Assembly: GCF_024611995.1 (NCBI RefSeq)
Contig: NZ_CP102509.1
Coordinates: 7,688,001-7,752,000 of the forward strand
Length of the DNA: 64,000 nt
Source: Streptomyces sp. NBC_00162
GTDB lineage: Bacteria; Actinomycetota; Actinomycetes; Streptomycetales; Streptomycetaceae
Direction: 5' to 3'
Shown here: positions 41,607 to 50,443 of the stretch, in pieces
How the letters are laid out: each line of letters starts with the position of its first letter
Position numbering within the stretch: the stretch's first letter is position 1
Position numbers and translations under genes: made by a program
The notes under the pieces: model-generated
Seen by the model: only the letters and a program-made list of their open reading frames with translations
What the model was told of the DNA's origin: nothing
Databases searched by the model: none

Positions 41607-42569
41607 GTGGTGACGAACGAGGGTGCGGGCGTGAGCGGTGACCGGGTGCTGTACGGGTGCATGGGGCTGGGCGGGAGCTGGGAGGCCGGTCCCTGCGGAC
41701 CCGCGGACATCGATGCCGCCGAGGCGGCGATCGGTGCGGCCCTCGAGATCGGGATCACCGCCTTCGACCACGCCGACATCTACCGCAACGGCAAGGCCGA
41801 GGCCGTCTTCGGCGAGGTGCTCGCGCGGACGCCGGGGCTGCGCGAGCGCATCACCATCCAGACCAAATGCGGGATCCGGCTGGCCGGCAAGGACAGCCCC
41901 GGCATGTACGACCTGCGCGGTCCGAGCATCACCCGGCGCGTGGAGGAGAGCCTGACCCGGCTGCGGACCGACGTGATCGACGTCCTCCTCCTGCACCGGC
42001 CCGACCCCCTCGCGGACGCCGGCGAGATCGCCTCGGCGCTGATGTCCCTGCACCGGCAGGGCCTCATACGGCACTTCGGGGTGTCCAACATGGGAGCCGC
42101 GCAGATCGCCTCCCTCCAGGCCCGGCTCGACGTACCGCTGGTGGCGAACCAGCTGGAGATGAGCCTGTACAGCCGGGACTGGGTCGAGGCCGGGGTTCTG
42201 CTCAACACCCCCGAATCGGCGCGCAACGGGTTCCCGTTCGGCACGCTGGAGCACTGCCGCGATCACGGCATCCGCCTCCAGGCCTGGGGAGCGCTCGCGC
42301 AGGGACGCTTCACCGGCCGCCAGCAGACGGCCGCCGAACGGGCCACCGCGGAGCTCCTGGCCGATCTCGCCCGGCGCAAGGGCACCACGCCCGAGTCGGT
42401 GCTGCTGTGGTGGCTGAGCCGGCACCCGGCCGGGATCGCCCCGGTCATTGGCACCGCCCGGCCCGACCGGATCCGTGCCTGCCGCGACGCGGCGGTCCGC
42501 GAGCCCGACCTCACGCACGAGGAGTGGTACGAGCTGTGGGTCACGGCCAGGGGGGTCCCGCTGCCCTGA
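41607..42569 (+). CDS. aldo/keto reductase
   Basis: This 320-residue (beta/alpha)8 NADPH-dependent oxidoreductase has the catalytic tetrad Asp54 and Tyr59 (FDHADIYRNG), Lys87 (TIQTKCG) and His130 (LLLHRPDPL). The pattern is of the YdhF-like subfamily. The start is GTG; TAGAGT at 41595-41600 lies 7 bases before it and suggests a leaderless message, as no ribosome binding site is visible. The substrate is unknown. Confidence 0.87.
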   Translation: MVTNEGAGVSGDRVLYGCMGLGGSWEAGPCGPADIDAAEAAIGAALEIGITAFDHADIYRNGKAEAVFGEVLARTPGLRERITIQTKCGIRLAGKDSPGMYDLRGPSITRRVEESLTRLRTDVIDVLLLHRPDPLADAGEIASALMSLHRQGLIRHFGVSNMGAAQIASLQARLDVPLVANQLEMSLYSRDWVEAGVLLNTPESARNGFPFGTLEHCRDHGIRLQAWGALAQGRFTGRQQTAAERATAELLADLARRKGTTPESVLLWWLSRHPAGIAPVIGTARPDRIRACRDAAVREPDLTHEEWYELWVTARGVPLP

Positions 42570-42684
42570 GGGTCCCACTGCCCTGAGGTCCGCCTGCCCC
42601 GGCCGGCACCCGGGGGATAGCCCCACCCATGGCCGACCAGCCTGCCGGATGGGTGTCCGGGGCGAGCTCAACAAGGCTTGCCCC

Positions 42685-44196
42685 ATGACGACTTACCCGC
42701 GCAAGGCCCTGCTCCTCGCCCTCTCCGCCGCCACCGCGGCCACCGGACTGGCCGTCACCACCGTGGCCCCCGCGGCCGCCCGCACCGGGGCGGCCGCCCC
42801 GGCCCTCACCTGGCATCCCTGCGCCAAGCCGGGCGGTCCCGCCACGCAGGAGTGCGCCGAACTGCCCGTCCCGCTCGACTACGCCGACCCCGGCGGCCGG
42901 CAGATCACCGTCGCCGTCTCCCGGATCCCCGGCGAGCGCCCGCAGACCCGGCGCGGCTCCCTCATCGTGATCCCCGGCGGCCCGGGCGGATCCGGCGTCC
43001 AGCGGCTGGCGCAGAAGGGAGCCGCGCTGCAGAGGGAGCTGGGCGGGGCGTACGACCTCGTCGCCCTCGACCCGCGCGGGGTCGGCGGCAGCACCACCGC
43101 GAGCTGCGAACTCGCCCCGGAGGACCGCTACCTGACCAGCCTGCGGTCCTGGCCCGGCCCGGACGGCGAGATCACCGAGAACGCCGCCCGCTCCCGCCGC
43201 ACCGCCGAGGCCTGCGCCCGCAGCGGCGGCCCCGTACTGCGCAGCTTCACCACCGCCAACCAGGCCCGCGACATCGACCGCTTCCGCGAGGCGCTCGGCG
43301 AGCGCAAGCTCTCCGCCTGGGGGGTCTCGTACGGGGCGTACGTGGGGGCCGTGTACGCGCAGAAGTTCCCGCGGCGCACCGACCGCTGGGTCCTCGACAG
43401 CAGCGGAGACCCCGACCCCCAGCGGGTCGCCCGCGGCTGGCTGGCCAACATGGCGCAGGGAGCGGAGGACCGCTTCCCGGACTTCGCGGCCTGGGCGGCC
43501 CACCCCGACCGGGACCGGGACGGACTGCGGCTGGCCGCAACGCCGCAGGAGGTCGAGCCGCTGGTGCTCGCGCTCGCGGCCTCGCTGGACCGGGCGCCGC
43601 GCGAATCCACCACCCCGGGGCTGCCCCTGACCGGCAACGGCCTGCGCCAGTCCCTGCAGAACGCGCTCTACAGCGACTCCGCCTTCGCTTCCTTCGCCCG
43701 GCTCGTCAAGGCGGCCCAGGACCCGGCGGTGGCCCCCGCACTGCCGCCGGAGCTCGCGCAGCCCTTCAGCAACGAGGATGCCGCGCTCATGGTCGGCGTC
43801 ATCTGCAACGACGTGGCGTGGCCGCGCACGCCCATGGCCGAGTACCAGCGCGCGGTCGACGCGGACCGTGCCCGGCACCCGCTCACGGCCGGTCTCCCGG
43901 TGAACGTGCTGCCCTGCTCCTTCTGGAAGACCGGCCCCGCGGAGCAGCCGACCCGGATCACCGACGAGGGGCCGTCCGACATCCTCATGATCCAGAGCCG
44001 CCGGGATCCGGCGACCCCGTACTCCGGCGCCCTGAAGATGCGCGAGGCGCTGGGCGGTCGGGCCCGGCTGGTCACGGTCGAACGGGGCGGCCACGGCGTC
44101 TACCTCGGCAACGGCAACGCGTGCGGCGACCGTACCGTCACCGCGTTCCTGACCACCGGTGAGCGTCCCGCCCACGACGCGTACTGCGCCGACTGA
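42685..44196 (+). CDS. secreted alpha/beta-hydrolase peptidase (tripeptidyl aminopeptidase type)
   Basis: This 503-residue exported protein has a signal peptide (about 1-32), an alpha/beta-hydrolase core with PGGPGGSG oxyanion loop (97-104), nucleophile Ser215 in WGVSYGAYVG, Asp in QSRRDPATPY and His in ERGGHGVYLG. The C-terminal TAP-like region has cysteine pairs (NACGDRT, YCAD). Homologous Streptomyces enzymes (SlpD/SlpE, Tap) release N-terminal di- or tripeptides from proteins outside the cell. The start at 42685 matches the signal peptide; in-frame codons upstream do not. Confidence 0.88.
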   Translation: MTTYPRKALLLALSAATAATGLAVTTVAPAAARTGAAAPALTWHPCAKPGGPATQECAELPVPLDYADPGGRQITVAVSRIPGERPQTRRGSLIVIPGGPGGSGVQRLAQKGAALQRELGGAYDLVALDPRGVGGSTTASCELAPEDRYLTSLRSWPGPDGEITENAARSRRTAEACARSGGPVLRSFTTANQARDIDRFREALGERKLSAWGVSYGAYVGAVYAQKFPRRTDRWVLDSSGDPDPQRVARGWLANMAQGAEDRFPDFAAWAAHPDRDRDGLRLAATPQEVEPLVLALAASLDRAPRESTTPGLPLTGNGLRQSLQNALYSDSAFASFARLVKAAQDPAVAPALPPELAQPFSNEDAALMVGVICNDVAWPRTPMAEYQRAVDADRARHPLTAGLPVNVLPCSFWKTGPAEQPTRITDEGPSDILMIQSRRDPATPYSGALKMREALGGRARLVTVERGGHGVYLGNGNACGDRTVTAFLTTGERPAHDAYCAD

Positions 44197-44319
44197 CCAA
44201 GGCCGCCACCCCGCACCCGCACCCGCCTCCACCCCGTCCCGCGCGCGATCGCAACCCGGCCGCGTCAGGATGGGGAGGAGGGCCTGTTCGAAGCAGGGCC
44301 GTGGCCCGTGGAGATCGCC

Positions 44320-45129
44320 ATGAGCACGCACAAGGTAGGACCCGACAGCACCGTTCTCGCCGATTGCCTGGAGGTGCCGGGGATCGGCTTCCTCCCGGTC
44401 AACGCCTTCGTACTGCACTCCGAACAGCCGGTCGTCGTCGACACCGGCCTCGGGCTGCCCGACCGGGACTTCCTCAACACGCTCGGCTCCGTGATCGACC
44501 CCGCCGACGTGCGGTGGATCTGGCTGACCCACCCCGACCGCGACCATACGGGCGGCCTCTTCGCGCTGCTCGAAGCCGCTCCCCGGGCGCGATTGGTGAC
44601 CACCTTCCTGGGAGCCGGGATCATGTCCACCGAGCACCCGCTGCCGATGGACCGGGTGTACTTCCTCAATCCGGGCCAGAGCCTGGACGTGGGCGACCGT
44701 ACCCTCCACGCCTTCCGGCCGCCGCTGTTCGACAACCCGGCCACCGTCGGCTTCTACGACGACCGCTCCCACACCTGCTTCAGCTCCGACTGCTTCGGCG
44801 GCCCGATGCCCACCGCCGACGTGGCCACGGGCACCGACGTCGCGGCCGTGCACGCCGAGGAGCTCGAGGCCGCCCAGCTGCTGTGGGCGAGCGTGGACAG
44901 TCCCTGGGTCCAGCTCGTGGACCGGGACAGGTTCCTCGCGACCGTGGAGCCGCTGCGCGCCATGGCCCCGGAGACCATCCTGTGTACGCACCTGCCGCCG
45001 GCCGTCGGTCTGGCCTCGCGGTTCATCGACACCATCGGGGCGGCGCCGGGACTCAGCCCGTTCACGGGTCCGGACCAGGCCGCGCTGGAGCAGATGCTCG
45101 CCGGATTCGAACCGGGAGGGCCTGCGTAG
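44320..45129 (+). CDS. MBL-fold metallohydrolase
   Basis: This 269-residue protein has the metallo-beta-lactamase motif THPDRDHTGG (His71, Asp75, His76), a later SSDCFGG with a metal-bridging Asp and CTHLPP near the C-terminus. The pattern, with D in place of the usual HxHxDH histidine, resembles flavodiiron-type MBL domains that bind iron, but no flavodoxin domain is attached. The ATG at 44320 has GGAG six bases upstream, better than the GTG at 44308. Substrate unknown. Confidence 0.8.
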   Translation: MSTHKVGPDSTVLADCLEVPGIGFLPVNAFVLHSEQPVVVDTGLGLPDRDFLNTLGSVIDPADVRWIWLTHPDRDHTGGLFALLEAAPRARLVTTFLGAGIMSTEHPLPMDRVYFLNPGQSLDVGDRTLHAFRPPLFDNPATVGFYDDRSHTCFSSDCFGGPMPTADVATGTDVAAVHAEELEAAQLLWASVDSPWVQLVDRDRFLATVEPLRAMAPETILCTHLPPAVGLASRFIDTIGAAPGLSPFTGPDQAALEQMLAGFEPGGPA

Positions 45130-45253
45130 GCGGTTGTTGATTGCCTGGTACACATGGTGTGGCACCTTGGAATTGAAGGGTGTAGGGCGGTTACGCCCCG
45201 CTGAACATCTGTTACTGTGCCCGCGCTTGGTGTTCATCCATCAATCCGTCTCC

Positions 45254-45276
45254 CCTCGGGCGCCGAGCGCCCGAGG
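45254..45276 (+). promoter_or_regulatory. hairpin in the leader of the helix-turn-helix gene
   Basis: A perfect 10-bp stem (CCTCGGGCGC with its complement) and a 3-base loop lie 21 bases before the chosen start codon. It could be the terminator of the upstream MBL gene or an attenuating structure in the leader. Confidence 0.5.
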
Positions 45277-45297
45277 GTGTTGCGAGGTGTCTCGTAC

Positions 45298-46017
45298 GTG
45301 TACAGCACTCCGTTCTCCCCCGCAGAGGCCCGGTCCGCGCGCGCCCGCATGGGCCTGACCGCGGCCCAGGTGGCCCACTCGATGGCGGCCTGCGGGACCC
45401 CCGTCCACCCCGACCTGGTCGTGGCCTGGGAGCAGGGCTCCCACGTCCCGTCCGACCGCCAGCTCTTCGCCCTGGCCGACGTGCTGTGGTGCGGGGCCAC
45501 GACGCTGATGGGCGTCGAGCCGCGGACCCTCGCCGAACACCGGCTGGCCCGCCAGCTCACGGTGGAGCGGCTGGCGTACCGCATAGGCATGGACCCCTCC
45601 GAGTACCGCGCGGCCGAGGCGGCGCGGCAGTGGGACGGGGACGCCTGGCAGACCAGGGCGCTGGTGGAGGCCCTGGGGCTGTCGCTGCGCAAGCTCATCG
45701 GGATCATGGGCCGGGTGGACGAGTTGGCGGAGCACCTGCGATCGGCCGTCGACGGGCGGTGGAAGGCGCACGTGGAACCGGTCGCGGAGATCGTGGTGGT
45801 GGACGCGACCAGCGTGGGCGATGCCCTGCAGACCATGCACGCGGAGTTCTCCGCGTTCTCGGAGCGGTACATGGGGCACCTCGTCGCCCGCAACGCGGAC
45901 GCCAGGCTCAAGGAGATCGCGGCGGAGCGCGCCGCGTACCTGCGCCGACTCGTGGACCACTTCTGGGAGTTGATCGGAGAGGAGGGCGACGCCCCGCCCT
46001 TCCCCGCGGGCGGGTGA
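45298..46017 (+). CDS. helix-turn-helix (XRE-like) transcriptional regulator
   Basis: This 239-residue protein has an N-terminal Cro/CI-like domain (STPFSPAEARSARARMGLTAAQVAHSMAACGTPVHPDLVVAWEQGSHVPS, core residues about 5-52) repeated in weaker form at about 75-120. A helical C-terminus follows. Related proteins are widespread in Streptomyces as orphan regulators. The GTG at 45298 is chosen because it begins the domain and has GAGG ten bases upstream; the frame is open further up to 45217. Confidence 0.78.
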   Translation: MYSTPFSPAEARSARARMGLTAAQVAHSMAACGTPVHPDLVVAWEQGSHVPSDRQLFALADVLWCGATTLMGVEPRTLAEHRLARQLTVERLAYRIGMDPSEYRAAEAARQWDGDAWQTRALVEALGLSLRKLIGIMGRVDELAEHLRSAVDGRWKAHVEPVAEIVVVDATSVGDALQTMHAEFSAFSERYMGHLVARNADARLKEIAAERAAYLRRLVDHFWELIGEEGDAPPFPAGG

Positions 46018-46042
46018 CGCGACACGCGGACGGGGACGCGGA

Positions 46043-46069
46043 CCGGGAGGGCGCGGGTGCCCCTCCCGG
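46043..46069. terminator. bidirectional terminator between the HTH gene and the permease gene
   Basis: Perfect 9-base arms CCGGGAGGG and CCCTCCCGG around a 9-base loop, in the 64-bp gap between two convergent genes. Confidence 0.75.
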
Positions 46070-46081
46070 CCCGCGGCCGGT

Positions 46082-47536
46082 TCACCGGGCGGCCGCTCCC
46101 GGGTGGCGACCGGTGGCGTCGCCTTCCCCCAAGTCCTCCCCGAACTCCTCCCCGTAGTCCTCCCAGTCGATCTCCATCGTGGAGCGGCTGGTGAACACGT
46201 TGAAGAGCAGGTTCAGCGTGATCGCCGTCAGGGCGCCCAGCGTGATCCCGCTGTTGAGCACGGCCCGCATGTCCTGCGGCATCCGGTCGAAGAACGGCGC
46301 CACCGTGGTCGGCAGCAGCGCGGCGCCCAGACTGACCGCCAGGATCAGGGTGTTGCGCTCCTCGCGCAGATCGGCCTTCCCCAGGATCTGGATGCCGACC
46401 GCGGCGACGATGCCGAACATGGAGAGCGCGGCGCCGCCCAGCACCGGATGCGGAACCGAGGCGACCAGGCTGCCCGCCTTCGGCAGCAGCCCCAGCAGGA
46501 CCATGAACACACCGGCCGCGACGACCACGTACCGGCTCATCACCTTCGACATGCGCACGAGCCCGATGTTCTCGGCGAACGCCACGTACGGGAAGGAGTT
46601 GAGGACGCCGCCGAGCACGGTCGCCACGCCGTCGGCGCGCAGCGCCCGGGCCACGGTGTCCGCGTCCACCCGCTTGTCGGTGATCTCGCCGATCGCGTAC
46701 ACGTCCCCGGTGGTCTCCACCATGGTGATCAGGATGACGACGAGCATCGCGACGATCGGCAGCAGCTCGAACCGCGGCATGCCGAAGTGGAAGGGCGTGG
46801 TGACCCCGAACCAGGCGGTCTCCTCCACCGCGGCGAAATCGGCGTCCCCGAAGAGCCACGCGACCGCCGTGCCGACGACGAGCCCGAGCAGGACGGCCAG
46901 GCTGCTGAGGAACGGCCTGCCGATCCGGACCATGGCCAGGATGAAGAGCAGGGTGCCCAGCGCGTACGCGAGGTTCTTCGGATCCCCGTAGGCGGGGGTG
47001 CCGATGAGGTGCGCGCCGCCGGCCGCGTCCTGGAGGGCCACCGGGATCAGGGTGATGCCGATGATGGTGAGGATCGTGCCGATGACGACCGGCGGGAAGT
47101 ACTTCACCAGCTTGCTGAAGAGCGGGGCGAAGGCGAACGTGGCTATGCCCGCCGTGATCACCGCCCCGTAGACGACGAGCAGGCCGGCGGTACCGCCGCC
47201 CGCCCCGGTACCGATGGCGATCATGGGGGAGACCGCGGTGAACGTGACGCCCTGGACCAGCGGCAGCCGGGCGCCGACCTTCCAGACGCCGAGGGCCTGG
47301 ATGATCGAGGCCACGCCGCAGGTCAGCAGGTCCGCGTTGATGAGGTGGACGAGATCCTCGCGGGAGAGGCCCAGCGCGTTGCCCAGCAGGACCGGGACGA
47401 TGACGGCCGCCGCGTAGAACGCGAGGACGTGCTGGAAGCCGTAGAGGGCGAGCTTGGGGACCGGGAGCAACTCGTCGACGGGATGAGTCTGCTGCCGGGG
47501 GGACTGCCGGGGGGAGCGTCGGGAGATTCTTGCCAT
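46082..47536 (-). CDS. NCS2/NAT family nucleobase:cation symporter
   Basis: This 484-residue membrane protein with about 14 helices has the QH motif in YGFQHVLAFYA (TM1). The NAT signature region ENIGLVRMSKVMSR is of the type found in xanthine/urate rather than uracil carriers. Conserved Glu in MVETTGDVYAIGE (TM8) binds substrate in the family. It probably imports xanthine or urate with protons. The acidic C-terminal tail (WEDYGEEFGEDLGEGD) is typical of Streptomyces members. Alone, with a 302-bp upstream region. Confidence 0.9.
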   Translation of the reverse strand: MARISRRSPRQSPRQQTHPVDELLPVPKLALYGFQHVLAFYAAAVIVPVLLGNALGLSREDLVHLINADLLTCGVASIIQALGVWKVGARLPLVQGVTFTAVSPMIAIGTGAGGGTAGLLVVYGAVITAGIATFAFAPLFSKLVKYFPPVVIGTILTIIGITLIPVALQDAAGGAHLIGTPAYGDPKNLAYALGTLLFILAMVRIGRPFLSSLAVLLGLVVGTAVAWLFGDADFAAVEETAWFGVTTPFHFGMPRFELLPIVAMLVVILITMVETTGDVYAIGEITDKRVDADTVARALRADGVATVLGGVLNSFPYVAFAENIGLVRMSKVMSRYVVVAAGVFMVLLGLLPKAGSLVASVPHPVLGGAALSMFGIVAAVGIQILGKADLREERNTLILAVSLGAALLPTTVAPFFDRMPQDMRAVLNSGITLGALTAITLNLLFNVFTSRSTMEIDWEDYGEEFGEDLGEGDATGRHPGAAAR

Positions 47537-47838
47537 CTCTGCCTTGCCTTCGCGAGGTAGGTGAATGAGAGGGCCGCCGCCATCGGATCCTGGGTGACAG
47601 GACGAGGGCAGGCCGGCTCGTACCGAGCCGACGCCGGGCGGTGTTGCCGACACCACGTCGCTCTGGCACTGCGCAATGAGTCCTGGATTGGCAGGACGTC
47701 CTTCGATCGACGCAGCGAATCCGTCTGTGATCTTTGGATCCGAAGGGGGACTCGACCGGAGGGCGCTCACCATAGCCAAAGGCCGGGTTTCCTCGCGAGT
47801 AACCCCGGGCGGCCGCCCGACGGGGCCCCCGACGGGCT
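47537..47838. other. non-coding stretch upstream of the permease gene
   Basis: This should hold the permease promoter, on the minus strand, and the 3' region of the nuclease-fold gene at 47839. I looked for the conserved core of a purine riboswitch and did not see one. Short self-complementary runs (CCGGCTCGTACCGAGCCG near 47612-47630) are the only structure. Confidence 0.4.
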
Positions 47839-48648
47839 CTACCGCTCCAGTCGCAGGTCCGCGACGACGGGGCGGTGGTCGGAGGCCAGGGTGCCGGCGA
47901 CCACCGCGGCGTGCACCCGGACGCCCGCCGACACCGCCACGTAGTCGATCCGCTTCACGGGATGCCGCGCGGGAAACGTGAAAGCGCCCGGTTCGGAGTC
48001 CGTCAGCTCCCGCCACAGCGGGGCCAGTTCGGGCGCCGAGGGCGGCGCGTTGAGATCCCCGAGCAGGACCTTCGGCCCCGGCGCCCGGCGCATGATCTGC
48101 CGCGTCTCGGCCACCTGGACCGCCCGCACGGAGGAGTCGGCACGGTGGTCGAGGTGGGTGACGTACACGCGCAGCCGTACGCCGCCCGCCTCCAGGACGA
48201 CCTCCCCGAAGCCGGGAGCGGGCGCGGGCCCCCGCCCGGGGTCCTGGGTGGACAGCCGGGTGATCCGGTGGTTCGCGAAGGCCAGGACGCGGAACCGGGA
48301 CAGTACGGCCACCCCGAACGCCCGGCCGCCGATGCGGTACACCGGCGCGAACGAGGCCCGCATGCCCAGTCTCCGGCCGAGCTCGCCCGCCACGTCGAGC
48401 CACCGGCTGCGGGCACCCCAGCGGACGTCGACCTCCTGCAGCCCGATGACATCGGCACGCAGCGCGTGCAGGGCCGCCGCCTGCCGGTCCAGGTCGAACA
48501 CGCCGTCGGCGTCCGCGCCGGCGTGGATGTTGTACGAGACGACGCGCACCGGGACCGGGCCGGGGAACGGGGCCGGGGGAAGGGGAGCGGGCGCGGCCGC
48601 GGGCAGTCCGGCGGCCAGCAGCGCCAGGGCGCCGCGACGGGTCGGCAT
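47839..48648 (-). CDS. secreted endonuclease/exonuclease/phosphatase-fold protein
   Basis: This 269-residue protein has an Arg-containing signal peptide (MPTRRGALALLAAGLPAAAPAPL) of Tat or Sec type. EEP motifs follow: VVSYNIHAG, IGLQEVDVRWGARS, YVTHLDHRADSSVR, LLGDLNAPPSAPE and TLASDHRPVVADLRLE. The metal-ligand Asn/Glu and the catalytic Asp-His are all present, so it is probably an active extracellular phosphoesterase or nuclease. GTG three bases upstream is an alternative start. Confidence 0.84.
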   Translation of the reverse strand: MPTRRGALALLAAGLPAAAPAPLPPAPFPGPVPVRVVSYNIHAGADADGVFDLDRQAAALHALRADVIGLQEVDVRWGARSRWLDVAGELGRRLGMRASFAPVYRIGGRAFGVAVLSRFRVLAFANHRITRLSTQDPGRGPAPAPGFGEVVLEAGGVRLRVYVTHLDHRADSSVRAVQVAETRQIMRRAPGPKVLLGDLNAPPSAPELAPLWRELTDSEPGAFTFPARHPVKRIDYVAVSAGVRVHAAVVAGTLASDHRPVVADLRLER

Positions 48649-48703
48649 CACCAGGCGACGGTAACAACACGGGCCGCGCCGGCCGCCGTTTCCGCCTCCG
48701 GGG

Positions 48704-49016
48704 GTGGCGTGGCGGCTCCGCCGGAAACTGCAGGGGGTCGCCGACGCCGCCGAGCTGATCGGCCGTTACCACCTCGGCGGGATCATCTACTTCTCCCACG
48801 CCCGCACCCGTCATCACGCTCGCCCTGCGCAACCCCTGCGACATCGCCCACCTCGACGGCGTGACGGCGAGCCTGGCGGCCTACTCCTGGTCCGACACCG
48901 AACTCCGTGCCGCCGCCCGTGTCCTCACCGGCGCGGCCGCAGCCCGCGGCCGGCTCCCCGTCCCGGTCCCGCCCCTCTTCCCCCTCGGCCACGGCCTCTC
49001 GTACCCGCCGCGCTGA
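48704..49016 (+). pseudogene. remnant of a GH3 beta-N-acetylhexosaminidase
   Basis: Two pieces of a GH3 glycosidase remain. From 48704, in one frame, LRRKLQGVADAAELIGRYHLGGIIYFSHA matches the N-terminal part of family GH3. From 48807, in another frame, PVITLALRNPCDIAHLDGV through VPPLFPLGHGLSYPPR and a stop at 49016 matches the extreme C-terminus. The catalytic barrel between them (several hundred residues) has been deleted, with a frame change at the junction near 48800. The product would be inactive. Intact relatives act on chitin or peptidoglycan fragments. Confidence 0.8.
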
Positions 49017-49025
49017 CGGAGTCTC

Positions 49026-50330
49026 CTACAGCACCACGGCCGAGGTGTCCGCCTCCGACCCCGACTCCCGGGACGCCCGGCGGCGCAGCGCGTCCTCGTC
49101 GGTGTCCGCGTCGTAGGAGATCAGCTTCGGCAGCAGAGCCGCCAGCACGGCCACCGACGCCACGCAGGCCAGACCGCCGCTCCAGAAGGCCGACCGGGTG
49201 CCGGTCCAGCCGGCCATGGTGCCCGCCCGGACCTGTCCTAGCTGCGGGCCGACGCTGTACGAGAGCACCTCGATGCCGGCGAGCCGGCCCCGCAGCCCCT
49301 CGGGGATCGTCTGATTCCAGATCGTGGCCCGCCCCAGCCCGCTGAGCATGTCGCCGGCGCCCGCCACCGCGAGGCACAGCAGCACCAGCCAGATGTCCGG
49401 GAACCAGCCCGCGGCCGCGACCGCCAGGCCCCACACCGCGGCCCCGCACACCACCAGCAGCCCGTGCCGCCGTACCCGCGACACCCAGCCGCTGGTCAGC
49501 CCCAGCACCAGCGAGCCCACCGCACCCGCCGCGTACATCAGGCCCAGGGCCCACTCCGCGTCGAGCTCGTCCGCGAGGAACGGGAAGATCGCGTTCGGGA
49601 ACGCGAAGAACATCGCCGCGAGATCCACGGCGTACGTGCCGAGCAGCACCGGACGGCTCCACGCGTAGCGAGCGCCCTCGGCTATCCCGCGCAGCGAGGG
49701 GCGCTCGGCGTCCCCCACGGGCGGAGCCGGCGCGAGCCGCAGGCACAGCAGTACGGAGACCAGGAATCCGGCGACGGTGACCGAGTAGGCCGAGGCGTAC
49801 CCGGCGTAGGCGACGATCAGGCCGGCCAGCGCCGGACCCGCGATCGCACCGAACTGGTAGCGCAGCCCGTTGAGCGCGGCGGCGGCCGTCAACTGGTCGT
49901 GCGGCACGATCCGTGCCATCAGCGAGTCCAGGGCCGGCCGCTGAAGTCCGGTCAGCGCCGAGACACCGGCGGCCACCACGTACAGCGGCCACAGCAGCGG
50001 GCTCGGCAGCACCGCGTTCACCAGCAGCACCAGCGCGAGCACCCCGAGCCCGGCCTCGGTCAGCAGGATCAGCCGACGCCGGTCGACGGCATCGGCGAGC
50101 GCACCCCCGTACAGCCCGCAGACCACCAGCGGAACGAGCTCCACCGCGCCCATCGCGCCGACGGCCAGCGGCGAGTCGGTCAGGTGTTTGATCTGGAGCG
50201 GCAGCGCGATCATGGCCATGAACGAGCCGAAGAACGTGACCGTGCCCTGGTAGAACAGCAGCCGGAAATCGCGGCTGGAACGCCACGGTGCGAAGTCGGG
50301 CAGCACGGCGGCCCAGCGGGAGGTACTCAC
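49026..50330 (-). CDS. MFS transporter, EntS-like
   Basis: This 434-residue protein with 12 helices is of the MFS_3/EntS type: FRLLFYQGTVTFFGSFMAMIALPLQIKHLT at the start, the motif A-like GGALADAVDRRRLIL after TM2 and GLRGRLAGIEVLSY in the central loop. Family members export siderophores or macrolides, but no cluster for either is adjacent. The GTG at 50330 gives a normal N-terminus; the longer frame to 50438 has unlikely composition. Divergent from the AI-2E-type gene. Confidence 0.83.
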   Translation of the reverse strand: MSTSRWAAVLPDFAPWRSSRDFRLLFYQGTVTFFGSFMAMIALPLQIKHLTDSPLAVGAMGAVELVPLVVCGLYGGALADAVDRRRLILLTEAGLGVLALVLLVNAVLPSPLLWPLYVVAAGVSALTGLQRPALDSLMARIVPHDQLTAAAALNGLRYQFGAIAGPALAGLIVAYAGYASAYSVTVAGFLVSVLLCLRLAPAPPVGDAERPSLRGIAEGARYAWSRPVLLGTYAVDLAAMFFAFPNAIFPFLADELDAEWALGLMYAAGAVGSLVLGLTSGWVSRVRRHGLLVVCGAAVWGLAVAAAGWFPDIWLVLLCLAVAGAGDMLSGLGRATIWNQTIPEGLRGRLAGIEVLSYSVGPQLGQVRAGTMAGWTGTRSAFWSGGLACVASVAVLAALLPKLISYDADTDEDALRRRASRESGSEADTSAVVL

Positions 50331-50443
50331 GAGGGGCCATCGTCGGCGCTCGGCTCCGCCTCGGCAACGGATTATCCGCCCCGGACGGGCCAATCCGAGG
50401 CCGCGCGCGTGCCATCTGCGGGCCGCGGTGGCACCCATGGGTC

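Noticed and set aside
42541..45237. An 898-codon minus-strand open frame.
   Set aside because: It is antisense to the peptidase and MBL genes, both of which have catalytic motifs in the right order; the antisense product has no recognisable domain.
47537..47838. Possible purine riboswitch upstream of the nucleobase permease.
   Set aside because: The conserved loop and junction sequences of purine aptamers are not present, and such riboswitches are not expected in Streptomyces.
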